Positions 16,693 to 24,729 of a DNA stretch of 64,000 nucleotides are shown piece after piece (the first letter of the stretch is position 1; each line of letters opens with the position of its first letter). The position numbers were made by a program, and so were the translations under genes. The notes beneath the pieces were generated by a model, which was given only the letters and a program-made list of their open reading frames with translations, was not told the DNA's origin and did not search any database. Source of the DNA: Pseudonocardia benzenivorans CB1190 (GTDB lineage: Bacteria; Actinomycetota; Actinomycetes; Mycobacteriales; Pseudonocardiaceae). The stretch spans positions 3,224,001 through 3,288,000 of the forward strand of contig NC_015312.1 of the NCBI RefSeq assembly GCF_000196675.2. Reading direction: 5' to 3'.

Positions 16693-16713
16693 GTGATAGG
16701 CCGCGGCTATCAC
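16693..16713. promoter_or_regulatory. Inverted repeat between mntR and the formate dehydrogenase operon
   Basis: Perfect 7-bp arms gtgatag and ctatcac flank a 7-nt GC spacer, about 90 bp before the fdsG start. It lacks a T-run, so it is more like an operator for the fds operon than a terminator. No regulator can be assigned. Confidence 0.35.
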
Positions 16714-16799
16714 CGCATAGGAACATTCATTTTGACGGCCCCCGGGCCCGACCCCAGAGTCACGTGCATGACACGCAGCCGTGATCACCGGGGACGCCC

Positions 16800-17276
16800 G
16801 TGACCGTCGAGGCGCCCACCGGGCGGGTGGCCGAGATCGTCGGACGGATCGTCGAGGCCCATCGCGGCTCCCGGGGACCGCTGCTGCCGATCCTGCACGC
16901 GGTGCAGGCCGAGCTCGGCCATGTCCCGCCGTCGGTCGTGCCGCTGCTCGCCGAGCGGCTCAACCTCTCGCGGGCCGAGGTGCACGGCGTCGTGACGTTC
17001 TACCGCGACTTCCGCGCCGCCCCGCCCGGCCGGGTGACGGTGCGGGTGTGCCGGGCGGAGGCCTGCCAGGCCGTCGGCGGACAGGCGCTGCTGGAGCACG
17101 CCGTCGCGAGCCTCGGCGTCGAGCGCGGGGAGACCACGCCCGACGGCGCCGTCACCCTCGACGAGGTCTTCTGCCTGGGCAACTGTGCGCTGGGCCCCGC
17201 GGTCCAGGTGGGCGACCGGCTGCACGGCCGGGTCACCCCCGCCCGCCTGGACGCGCTGATCGGGCAGTGCCGGTGA
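16800..17276 (+). CDS. fdsG: NAD-dependent formate dehydrogenase gamma subunit (NuoE-like)
   Basis: The 158-residue protein matches the 24-kDa thioredoxin-like [2Fe-2S] subunit family. The four cluster cysteines are visible as CRAEAC and, later, CLGNC. The N-terminal region (GPLLPILHAVQAELGHVP, VHGVVTFYRDF) is family-typical. It relays electrons between the FMN and Fe-S clusters of the beta and alpha subunits in the cytosol. GTG 16800 starts the operon; the stop overlaps fdsB by 4 bp. Confidence 0.9.
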   Translation: MTVEAPTGRVAEIVGRIVEAHRGSRGPLLPILHAVQAELGHVPPSVVPLLAERLNLSRAEVHGVVTFYRDFRAAPPGRVTVRVCRAEACQAVGGQALLEHAVASLGVERGETTPDGAVTLDEVFCLGNCALGPAVQVGDRLHGRVTPARLDALIGQCR

Positions 17277-18772
17277 AGGTCTTCGTCCCCAAGGACTCCG
17301 CCGCGGTCTCCGTCGGGGCCGACGAGGTCGCCGAGCTGCTCGGACGCGCGGGCGCGCAGGTCGTCCGGACCGGTTCCCGGGGCATGCTGTGGCTCGAGCC
17401 GCTGGTCGAGGTCGAGACCGCGGCGGGCCGGGTGGGGTACGGGCCGGTCGCCCCGGAGGACGTCGACGGTCTGGTCGCCGCCGGATTGCTCGACGGCACC
17501 GCGGACGGCCTCGGGCTCGTCGAGGAACTGCCGTGGATGCGCGCCCAGCAACGCCTGACGTTCGCCCGCGTCGGCGTCGTCGACCCGGCCGACCCGGACG
17601 ACCACGAGCGCCACGGCGGACTCGAGGGCCTGCGCGCGGCGCTGGCGATGGACCCTGCTGATGTCGTCACCGCCGTCACCGACTCGGGGCTGCGCGGGCG
17701 CGGCGGGGCCGGGTTCCCGACGGGCGTCAAGTGGAAGACCGTCGCGCAGGCGTCGTCGGCGGTGAAGTTCGTGTGCTGCAACGCCGACGAGGGCGACAGC
17801 GGCACCTTCGCCGACCGGATGCTGCTGGAGGGCGACCCGTTCACCCTGCTCTGCGGGATGACGATCGCCGGGTACGCGGTCGGCGCCTCGGAGGGCTACG
17901 TCTACGTGCGCTCGGAGTACCCGGATGCCGTCGCGGCTGTTCGGACGGCGATCGTGGCGGCCCGGGAGCGGGGCTGGCTGGGGGACTCGGTCCTCGGTTC
18001 GGGCTTCGCGTTCGACGTGCACGTCCGTGTCGGCGCCGGCGCCTACATCTGCGGCGAGGAGACCTCCATGCTGGAGAGCCTCGAGGGCAAGCGGGGCACG
18101 GTCCGGCCGAAGCCGCCGATCCCGGCGCTGGAGGGGTTGTTCGGGCGCCCGACCGTCGTCAACAACGTGTTGTCGCTGGCCTCGGTGCCCACGATCCTGG
18201 CCGACGGTCCGCAGGCGTACGCGGCGCTGGGTGTCGGCCGGTCACGGGGAACGCAGGTGTTCCAGCTGGGCGGCAACGTCGCCCGCGGCGGGGTGGTCGA
18301 GACGGCGTTCGGCATCTCGCTGGGCGAGCTGGTGGAGACCTTCGGCGGCGGGACCCTCTCGGGCCGACCGGTTCGTGCGGTGCAGGTCGGCGGCCCGCTG
18401 GGGGCGTACCTGCCCGTCGAACAGTTCGACCTGCCGATGGACTACGAGGCGTTCGCCGCGTCCGGGGCGATGGTCGGGCACGGCGGCGTCGTCGTGTTCG
18501 ACGACACCGTGGACATGTCGGCGATGGCGCGGTTCGCGATGGAGTTCTGCGCCGAGGAGTCGTGCGGGCGCTGCACGCCGTGCCGGATCGGGGCGGTCCG
18601 CGGCGTGGAGACCATCGACCGCATCCGGGCGGGCGAGGACCGCGAGGCGAACCTCGTCCTGCTCGAGGACCTGTGCGAGCTGATGACCGACGGCTCGTTG
18701 TGCGCCATGGGCGGGCTCACCCCGCTCCCGGTGCGCAGCGCGATCCGCCACTTCGGGGAGGACTTCCGGTGA
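17273..18772 (+). CDS. fdsB: NAD-dependent formate dehydrogenase beta subunit (NuoF-like)
   Basis: This 499-residue protein carries the FMN and NAD site (RGRGGAGFPTGVKWKT), the loop GAGAYICGEETSMLESLEG and the [4Fe-4S] motif ESCGRCTPCRIG. The N-terminal ~110 residues form the thioredoxin-like extension usual for FdsB. It passes electrons from formate to NAD+. GTG 17273 overlaps the fdsG stop and the stop overlaps fdsA (GTGA), so subunits are translationally coupled. Confidence 0.92.
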   Translation: MKVFVPKDSAAVSVGADEVAELLGRAGAQVVRTGSRGMLWLEPLVEVETAAGRVGYGPVAPEDVDGLVAAGLLDGTADGLGLVEELPWMRAQQRLTFARVGVVDPADPDDHERHGGLEGLRAALAMDPADVVTAVTDSGLRGRGGAGFPTGVKWKTVAQASSAVKFVCCNADEGDSGTFADRMLLEGDPFTLLCGMTIAGYAVGASEGYVYVRSEYPDAVAAVRTAIVAARERGWLGDSVLGSGFAFDVHVRVGAGAYICGEETSMLESLEGKRGTVRPKPPIPALEGLFGRPTVVNNVLSLASVPTILADGPQAYAALGVGRSRGTQVFQLGGNVARGGVVETAFGISLGELVETFGGGTLSGRPVRAVQVGGPLGAYLPVEQFDLPMDYEAFAASGAMVGHGGVVVFDDTVDMSAMARFAMEFCAEESCGRCTPCRIGAVRGVETIDRIRAGEDREANLVLLEDLCELMTDGSLCAMGGLTPLPVRSAIRHFGEDFR

Positions 18773-21597
18773 CGCTGCTCGAGGAACCCGACTTCGGTAC
18801 CCCGGCCCGGCCGGGGCAGGCCACGGTCGAGGTGACCGTCGACGGGGTCGCCCTCACCGTGCCGCCGGGCACGTCGGTGATGCGGGCCGCCGCGCAGGCC
18901 GGCTGCGCGGTCCCCAAGCTGTGCGCCACCGACAGCCTGGAGGCGTTCGGCTCGTGCCGGCTGTGCGTCGTGGAGATCGACGGCGCGCGTGGGACCCCCG
19001 CCTCCTGCACGACGCCCGTCGCGCCCGGCATGGTCGTGCGCACCCGGTCGGAGAAGCTGGAGAAGCTGCGCCGCGGGGTCATGGAGCTCTACATCTCCGA
19101 CCATCCGCTCGACTGCCTGACCTGCTCGGCCAACGGCGACTGCGAGCTGCAGGACATGGCCGCCGCGACCGGGCTGCGCGAGGTCCGCTACGGCTCCGGT
19201 GTCGACGCCGGCGCGAACCACATGGACCTGCCGAAGGACACCTCGAACCCGTACTTCGAGTTCGACCCGGCCAAGTGCATCCTCTGCTCGCGCTGCGTGC
19301 GGGCCTGCGACGAGGTCCAGGGCACCCTGGCGCTGACCATCGAGGGCCGCGGGTTCGGCTCGACGGTGTCACCGGGTGGCACGGACTTCCTCTCCAGCGA
19401 CTGCGTGTCCTGCGGGGCGTGCGTGCAGGCGTGCCCGACGGCGACGCTGCAGGAGCGCTCCGTCGTCGAGCTGGGGCTGCCGACCCGTTCGGTCGTCACG
19501 ACGTGCGCCTACTGCGGTGTCGGGTGCTCCTTCAAGGCCGAGGTGCGCGGTTCCGGGGAGGCCACCGAGGTGGTCCGGATGGTCCCGCTCAAGGACGGCG
19601 GCGCCAACCAGGGCCACTCGTGTGTCAAGGGCCGCTTCGCGTTCGGCTACGCGAGCCATCCCGACCGGGTGCTGGCGCCCCGGATCCGCGAGTCGATCAG
19701 CGACGACTGGCGCGAGGTCTCGTGGGAGGAGGCCATCGGGTTCGCCGCACGTCGGCTGCGCGCGATCCAGGCCGCGCACGGCCCCGGGTCGATCGGCGCG
19801 ATCACCTCCTCGCGGTGCACCAACGAGGAGGTCTACGTCGTCCAGAAGATGGTGCGGGCGGCGTTCGGCAACAACAACGTCGACACCTGCGCGCGGGTCT
19901 GCCACTCGCCGACCGGTTACGGGCTCAACCAGACGTTCGGCACCTCGGCGGGCACCCAGGACTTCGCCTCGGTCGACGACGCCGACGTGATCATGGTGAT
20001 CGGCGCCAACCCGACCGACGCCCACCCGGTGTTCGCGTCGCGGATGAAGCGGCGGCTGCGCCGGGGCGCAGCCCTGATCGTCGCCGACCCCCGCTCGATC
20101 GACCTGGTCCGCAGCCCGCACATCGAGGCCGCGTACCACCTGCCGCTGGCGCCGGGCACCAACGTCGCGATCGTGAACGCGATGGCGCACGTCGTCGTCA
20201 CCGAGGGACTGGTCGACCGCGAGTTCGTCGACGCCCGCTGCGAGGGCTTCGACGAGTGGGCCGCGTTCATCGCCGAGCCCGCCAACAGCCCGGAGGCCGT
20301 CGAGGAGATCACCGGCGTCCCGGCCGCCGACGTGCGCGCCGCCGCCCGGCTCTACGCCGGCGCCCGCAACGCCGCGATCTACTACGGCCTGGGCGTCACC
20401 GAGCACAGCCAGGGCTCGACGATGGTCATGGGGATGGCCAACCTCGCGATGGCCACCGGCAACATCGGGCGGCGCGGTGTCGGGGTGAACCCGTTGCGCG
20501 GGCAGAACAACGTGCAGGGCTCCTGCGACATGGGCTCGTTCCCGCACGAGCTGCCCGGGTACCGGCACGTCGGCGAGGAATCGGTGCGCGACATCTACAA
20601 CGAGCTGTGGGGCGTGGAGGTCCTCGACGAGCCCGGCCTGCGCATCCCCAACATGTTCGACGCCGCGCTCGACGGCTCCTTCCGCGCGCTGTTCGTGCAC
20701 GGTGAGGACATCGCGCAGTCCGACCCCAACACCGCCCACGTCGAGGCCGCGCTGTCCGCGCTCGACCTGGTGATCGTCCAGGATCTGTTCGAGAACGAGA
20801 CGGCGAGGTTCGCCCACGTCCTGCTGCCCGGCACGTCGTTCCTGGAGAAGGACGGCACGTTCACCAACGCCGAGCGGCGGATCAACCGGGTCCGGCCGGT
20901 GATGCCCGCGCGCACCGGCAAGCAGGAGTGGCAGATCGTGTGCGAGCTCGCGCAGGCCATGGGCTACCCGATGCACTACGACGACGCCGCGCAGATCATG
21001 GACGAGATCGCGCTGACCACACCGACGTTCTCCGGGGTCTCCTTCGCCCATCTCGACGCCGTCGGCTCGGTGCAGTGGCCCTGCACCACCGAGCGGCCGG
21101 AGGGGACGCCGATCATGCACGTCGACGGGTTCGTCCGCGGGCTCGGCAGGTTCGTGCCGACCCGCTACGTCCCGACGCGTGAGCGCAGCACCCGTCGCTT
21201 CCCCCTGATCCTCACGACGGGCCGCATCCTGTCGCAGTACAACGTCGGCGCCCAGACCCGGCGCACCGCCAACGTCGCGTGGCATCCCGAGGACCTGCTC
21301 GAGATCCACCCGCACGACGCGGAGGTCCGCGGCATCGCCGACGGCGACCGCGTCGAGCTCTCCAGCCGGGTGGGGACGACGTCCTTGCGCGCCAGCATCT
21401 CCGCCCGCATGCCGGTCGGGGTCTGCTACACCACGTTCCACCATCCGGTCAGCGGCGCCAACGTCGTCACCACCGAGAACTCCGACTGGGCGACGAACTG
21501 CCCGGAGTACAAGGTGACCGCGGTGCAGGTGACGCCGGCGACGACGCAGGCCGCGGTCGAGCGTGGCGAGGCGCCGGTGGGGGCCGGTCGTGGCTGA
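18769..21597 (+). CDS. fdsA: NAD-dependent formate dehydrogenase catalytic alpha subunit (Mo-bisMGD)
   Basis: The 942-residue catalytic subunit has an N-terminal [2Fe-2S] domain (Cys46, 52, 63, 66, 80 region), a His-Cys3 [4Fe-4S] site (His112, Cys116, Cys119, Cys125), two ferredoxin-type clusters (CILCSRCVRAC, CVSCGACVQAC), a Mo-proximal cluster (CAYCGVGC) and the molybdopterin domains. The Mo ligand is Cys378 in RVCHSPTG, so this is a cysteine enzyme, not a selenocysteine one. It oxidises formate to CO2. The neighbouring formamidase would supply formate. No FdhD/FdsC sulfurtransferase gene is in the window. Confidence 0.95.
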   Translation: MTLLEEPDFGTPARPGQATVEVTVDGVALTVPPGTSVMRAAAQAGCAVPKLCATDSLEAFGSCRLCVVEIDGARGTPASCTTPVAPGMVVRTRSEKLEKLRRGVMELYISDHPLDCLTCSANGDCELQDMAAATGLREVRYGSGVDAGANHMDLPKDTSNPYFEFDPAKCILCSRCVRACDEVQGTLALTIEGRGFGSTVSPGGTDFLSSDCVSCGACVQACPTATLQERSVVELGLPTRSVVTTCAYCGVGCSFKAEVRGSGEATEVVRMVPLKDGGANQGHSCVKGRFAFGYASHPDRVLAPRIRESISDDWREVSWEEAIGFAARRLRAIQAAHGPGSIGAITSSRCTNEEVYVVQKMVRAAFGNNNVDTCARVCHSPTGYGLNQTFGTSAGTQDFASVDDADVIMVIGANPTDAHPVFASRMKRRLRRGAALIVADPRSIDLVRSPHIEAAYHLPLAPGTNVAIVNAMAHVVVTEGLVDREFVDARCEGFDEWAAFIAEPANSPEAVEEITGVPAADVRAAARLYAGARNAAIYYGLGVTEHSQGSTMVMGMANLAMATGNIGRRGVGVNPLRGQNNVQGSCDMGSFPHELPGYRHVGEESVRDIYNELWGVEVLDEPGLRIPNMFDAALDGSFRALFVHGEDIAQSDPNTAHVEAALSALDLVIVQDLFENETARFAHVLLPGTSFLEKDGTFTNAERRINRVRPVMPARTGKQEWQIVCELAQAMGYPMHYDDAAQIMDEIALTTPTFSGVSFAHLDAVGSVQWPCTTERPEGTPIMHVDGFVRGLGRFVPTRYVPTRERSTRRFPLILTTGRILSQYNVGAQTRRTANVAWHPEDLLEIHPHDAEVRGIADGDRVELSSRVGTTSLRASISARMPVGVCYTTFHHPVSGANVVTTENSDWATNCPEYKVTAVQVTPATTQAAVERGEAPVGAGRG

Positions 21598-21844
21598 CCC
21601 GGCGCAGGCGCACCCGGCGCACGCGGGCGCCGAGCCCGTCGTGCGGCTCGTCGAGGAGATCGCGGTGCAGTTCGAGCACCGGCCGCCCGACGCCGCGGCC
21701 GCCGAGATCGCCGCACACCTGAGGCGGTTCTGGGACCCGCGGATGCGGCGCCGGCTCGTCGACGCCGTCGCGGCGGGTGCGGTCGGCGACCCGGTCGTGG
21801 TGCGCGTGGCGCAGGTGCTGGCGCCGGGGGTTCCGGCGCGGTGA
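21590..21844 (+). CDS. fdsD: Formate dehydrogenase delta subunit
   Basis: The 84-residue protein matches the small FdsD family, with the core VVRLVEEIAVQFEH and HLRRFWDPRMRRRLVD. The family is needed for assembly of the active Mo enzyme. GTG 21590 overlaps the end of fdsA by 8 bp. It is the last gene of fdsGBAD. Confidence 0.85.
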   Translation: MADPAQAHPAHAGAEPVVRLVEEIAVQFEHRPPDAAAAEIAAHLRRFWDPRMRRRLVDAVAAGAVGDPVVVRVAQVLAPGVPAR

Positions 21845-21873
21845 GGCGACCCCCGGGCCGGGCGGGACCGGGG

Positions 21874-22359
21874 TCAGGCCGGGTCGGCGAGGACGGACGC
21901 GGCGGCCTCGGCGCCCGGCACCTGCAGGCCCCGGCGCAGCCGGCCCAGCAGCTCGTCGAACACGGCGGCGTCGGGTCCGAGGATGCGGGAGAACTCGCGC
22001 CTGACGCCGGCCGCGGCCTCGTCCCAGACGGCGAGGGCCTGCTTACCGCGCGGCGACGCCGCGATCAGCACCCGGCGGCGGTCGAGCTCGTCGGCGCGGC
22101 GCAGCACCAGGTTGGCCGACACCATGCGGTCGACGAGCTTGCTCAGCTTGGGCGCGAGCATCATCGCGTGCTCGGCGACGACGTTCATCGGGCAGCCGCC
22201 GCGCTCGGCGAGCAGCGACAGGATCCGCCACTGCTCGATGTCGGCGCCGTGGGCCTTCAGGGCCTCCTCCAGCCGCTGCTCGGCGGACCGTCCCACGAGT
22301 GCGAGGAGACGGAGGGTCTCGTCGTCGATCTCGTCATCGGGGTCGAGGCGAGGGGCCAT
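21874..22359 (-). CDS. MarR-family transcriptional regulator
   Basis: This 161-residue protein has the MarR winged-helix layout: DIEQWRILSLLAERGG, recognition helix MMLAPKLSKLVDRMV, and the wing LVLRRADELDRRRVLIAASP. It converges with fdsD (29-bp gap) and diverges from the AmiC-like gene (63 bp). It is a plausible local repressor of the amide/formate genes. The ligand is unknown. Confidence 0.85.
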   Translation of the reverse strand: MAPRLDPDDEIDDETLRLLALVGRSAEQRLEEALKAHGADIEQWRILSLLAERGGCPMNVVAEHAMMLAPKLSKLVDRMVSANLVLRRADELDRRRVLIAASPRGKQALAVWDEAAAGVRREFSRILGPDAAVFDELLGRLRRGLQVPGAEAAASVLADPA

Positions 22360-22388
22360 CCCTGGATACTAACCGCACGATCGGAGTA

Positions 22389-22416
22389 ACACCGTGCCGC
22401 ACGGTGTCGCTAGCGT
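22389..22416 (+). promoter_or_regulatory. Predicted operator and -10 box of the AmiC-like gene
   Basis: A perfect inverted repeat acaccgtg-ccg-cacggtgt (22389-22407) is followed by TAGCGT (22411-22416), 6 nt before the ATG at 22423. This predicts a leaderless mRNA and an operator over the -35 region, shared with the divergent marR promoter. Confidence 0.5.
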
Positions 22417-22422
22417 CGTCAC

Positions 22423-23520
22423 ATGCCCATTCACGAGGCGTCGCCGCGACTGACGGTGCCGCCGTCGGCCGATCCCGACGTCCTCACCATGGCGCTGGTC
22501 GTCCCGCTGCAGGGACCGGCCGGCATCTTCGGGCCTTCCTGCGAGAGCTGCGCCGAGCTCGCGGCCGAGGAGATCAACGCCGAGGGCGGCGTGCTGGGCC
22601 GCGAGCTGCGGCTCGTGCCGGTCGACGGGGGAGCGGCACCGGAGGTCGTCGCCACCGAGGTCGACGCCCTGATCCGGGCCAACGCGATCGACGCCGTGAC
22701 CGGCTGGCACATCTCCGCCGTGCGGGAGGCGGTCGCGCCGCGCATCGGGGGGCGCGTCCCCTACGCCTACACGGCGCTCTACGAGGGCGGCGAGCACCGC
22801 CCGGGGGTGTTCCTGACCGGCGAGACGCCCGACCTCCAGCTGGGACCGACGCTCGACTGGTTCGCCGGCACCGTCGGCGTGCGGCGCTGGACCATCGTCG
22901 GCGACGACTACATCTGGCCCCGTCGCTCGGCGCGGATCGCCGCGGACCACCTGCGGTCGATCGGCGGCACCGTCTGCGACGAGATGTACGTCCCGCTGGG
23001 GACGACGGACTTCGACGGGGCGCTGGGCCGCGTCGAGGCCAGCGGCTGCGAGGCCGTGCTGATGCTGCTGATCGGCGACGACGCGGTGTGTTTCAACCGC
23101 GCGTTCAGCGCCCGCGGCATGGACCGCGACATCCTGCGCTTCAGCTCGCTCATCGACGAGAACGTGCTGCTGGCGTCGGGGGCGTCGAACACGCGCGGGC
23201 TGCTCACCTCCGCCGGCTACTTCGAGGACCTCGGGACGACGCCCGGTCTCGACTTCGCGGCCGCCTACTTCCGCCGCTTCGGGCCCGACGCGCCGGTGCT
23301 CAACAGCCTGGGCGAGTCCTGCTACGAGGGCGTCCGGCTGCTCGTCGCGCTGATGCGTCGCGCGCACTCCGCCGAGGTCGGGTCGGTGACCTCGGTGTCG
23401 GAGGGGCTGGCCTACGAGAGCCCGCGGGGGACGGTCGTCGTGCGCAACCGGCACCTGCAGCAGCGGGTGTTCCTGGCGGTCGCCGACGGGCTGCGCTGGG
23501 ACGTCATCCAGGAACTCTGA
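22423..23520 (+). CDS. Cytosolic AmiC/FmdD-like amide-sensing binding protein
   Basis: The 365-residue protein has the type I periplasmic-binding fold of branched-chain amino acid and amide receptors (LVVPLQGPAGIFGPSCESCAE..., HISAVREAVAP) but no signal peptide or lipobox, as in the cytosolic amide sensor AmiC of Pseudomonas. There, AmiC holds the antiterminator AmiR until amide binds; no AmiR gene is seen here. It stands upstream of fmdB, amiS and formamidase genes, so short amides such as formamide are likely ligands. A urea-type transporter receptor is less likely because no permease is adjacent. Confidence 0.78.
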   Translation: MPIHEASPRLTVPPSADPDVLTMALVVPLQGPAGIFGPSCESCAELAAEEINAEGGVLGRELRLVPVDGGAAPEVVATEVDALIRANAIDAVTGWHISAVREAVAPRIGGRVPYAYTALYEGGEHRPGVFLTGETPDLQLGPTLDWFAGTVGVRRWTIVGDDYIWPRRSARIAADHLRSIGGTVCDEMYVPLGTTDFDGALGRVEASGCEAVLMLLIGDDAVCFNRAFSARGMDRDILRFSSLIDENVLLASGASNTRGLLTSAGYFEDLGTTPGLDFAAAYFRRFGPDAPVLNSLGESCYEGVRLLVALMRRAHSAEVGSVTSVSEGLAYESPRGTVVVRNRHLQQRVFLAVADGLRWDVIQEL

Positions 23521-23573
23521 CCTGGCGGTTCGCGCACGTGCGCGGGGGTCCCCGCGGCCCGTCCGGCCGACCG

Positions 23574-23602
23574 TTGACAGCAGCCGTCACAGCCCGTAGT
23601 TT
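23574..23602 (+). promoter_or_regulatory. Predicted promoter of the fmdB-amiS-fmdA genes
   Basis: TTGACA (23574-23579) and TAGTTT (23597-23602) are spaced by 17 bp, a near-consensus promoter. Two direct copies of TTTCCGG flank an AT-rich centre just downstream (23601-23622) and could bind a regulator. The leader to fmdB is about 75 nt. Confidence 0.6.
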
Positions 23603-23682
23603 CCGGAGAAATTATTTCCGGCCACGGGCATCGCGAGCGTGTGTCCTTCCGGTGCCCCACAACGACGTGGAAGGAGTGACCG

Positions 23683-23973
23683 GTGGCGACCTATCGATAC
23701 CGCTGCGGCAGCCACGGTTCGTTCGACCTGAGCGCACCGATCGGCACCGCACCCGGCACGGCGCCGTGCCCGGGGTGCGCCCGGCCGTCGACACGCGAGT
23801 ACACGGCACCGATGCTGGGCCTCGCGCCCCGCGCCGCCGTCGCGCTGCTCGACCGGACCGCGGCGACGGCCGAGACTCCCGCCGTCGTCTCCGCGCCGCC
23901 CCCGCGGCCGGCCCACCGGCGTACCCCGCTCGCCCCGCCGAACCCGGCGCTGCGCCGGCTGCCGAGGCCGTGA
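23683..23973 (+). CDS. fmdB: FmdB-family zinc-ribbon protein
   Basis: The 96-residue protein starts with the short FmdB/CxxC_CXXC_SSSS-type zinc ribbon: YRYRCGSHGSF then CPGCARPSTREY (Cys8, His11, Cys29, Cys32). The C-terminal half is Pro/Ala-rich and probably disordered. FmdB was first noted as a putative regulator in a formamidase/acetamidase locus, which fits this position. GTG 23683 has AAGGAG upstream. The next gene starts 1 bp after its stop. Confidence 0.8.
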   Translation: MATYRYRCGSHGSFDLSAPIGTAPGTAPCPGCARPSTREYTAPMLGLAPRAAVALLDRTAATAETPAVVSAPPPRPAHRRTPLAPPNPALRRLPRP

Positions 23974-23974
23974 G

Positions 23975-24613
23975 ATGGCGGCCGTCGGACTGATCTACGT
24001 GGGCGCCGTGCTGTTCCTCAACGGCGCCATGCTGCTCGGCTGGGTGGAGGCCCGCTCCGCGGCGCCGCTCAACCTGTTCGTCGGGATCCTGCAGGTCATC
24101 ACCCCGACGTTCCTGATCTTCACCGCCGCGGGCGACCCGGTGATCGTGCTCAACGCATCGGGGCTCTACCTGTTCGGCTTCACCTATCTGTACGTGGCGT
24201 GCAACCTGTTCTTCAACCTCGACGGCACCGGACTCGGCTACTTCTCGCTGTTCGTCGCCGTCGCCGCGGTCGCGTACTCGCTGGTGAACTTCATGCGCCT
24301 CGGCGATCCCGTCTTCGGCGTCATCTGGCTCTACTGGGCGTTCCTCTGGTTGCTGTTCTTCCTGGTCCTGGGCCGCGGGATGGAAGGGCTGGGCCGCTAC
24401 ACCGGCGCCGTCGCCGCGATCCAGGGCTGGGCCACCGGCGCGCTCCCGGCAGCCGTGCTGCTGCTCGGCTTCTGGGGCCGTAACGCCACCTTGATCGCCT
24501 GGGTCGCCGCGATCGCCGGCATCGTCGTCTTCGCCGCGATCTACGTCCCGTTGCGCCCCAAGGGGACCGCAACACCCGCACCCTCCGGGACCCCGTCCGC
24601 CGCGGCCGTCTGA
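23975..24613 (+). CDS. amiS: AmiS/UreI-family amide or urea channel
   Basis: The 212-residue protein has six or seven membrane segments and the AmiS/UreI pattern (VGAVLFLNGAMLLG, LYLFGFTYLYVACN, GVIWLYWAFLWLLFF). The family forms pores for urea or short-chain amides. It lies between fmdB and formamidase, so formamide or acetamide uptake is the likely role. It may be translationally coupled to fmdB. Confidence 0.9.
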   Translation: MAAVGLIYVGAVLFLNGAMLLGWVEARSAAPLNLFVGILQVITPTFLIFTAAGDPVIVLNASGLYLFGFTYLYVACNLFFNLDGTGLGYFSLFVAVAAVAYSLVNFMRLGDPVFGVIWLYWAFLWLLFFLVLGRGMEGLGRYTGAVAAIQGWATGALPAAVLLLGFWGRNATLIAWVAAIAGIVVFAAIYVPLRPKGTATPAPSGTPSAAAV

Positions 24614-24729
24614 CCGCGCGGCGCCCCGGCGCCGGCACACCCGGCGGTCGCGCACCGCCGTGACCGCACCACCTCATCGGTACGCCCTGGTTGTCACGTC
24701 CCTGTCCGTACGCACCGCAGGAGAGCGTC

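Noticed and set aside
19888..19905. Selenocysteine in the formate dehydrogenase active site
   Set aside because: The codon before the CHSP motif histidine is TGC (cysteine); there is no in-frame TGA.
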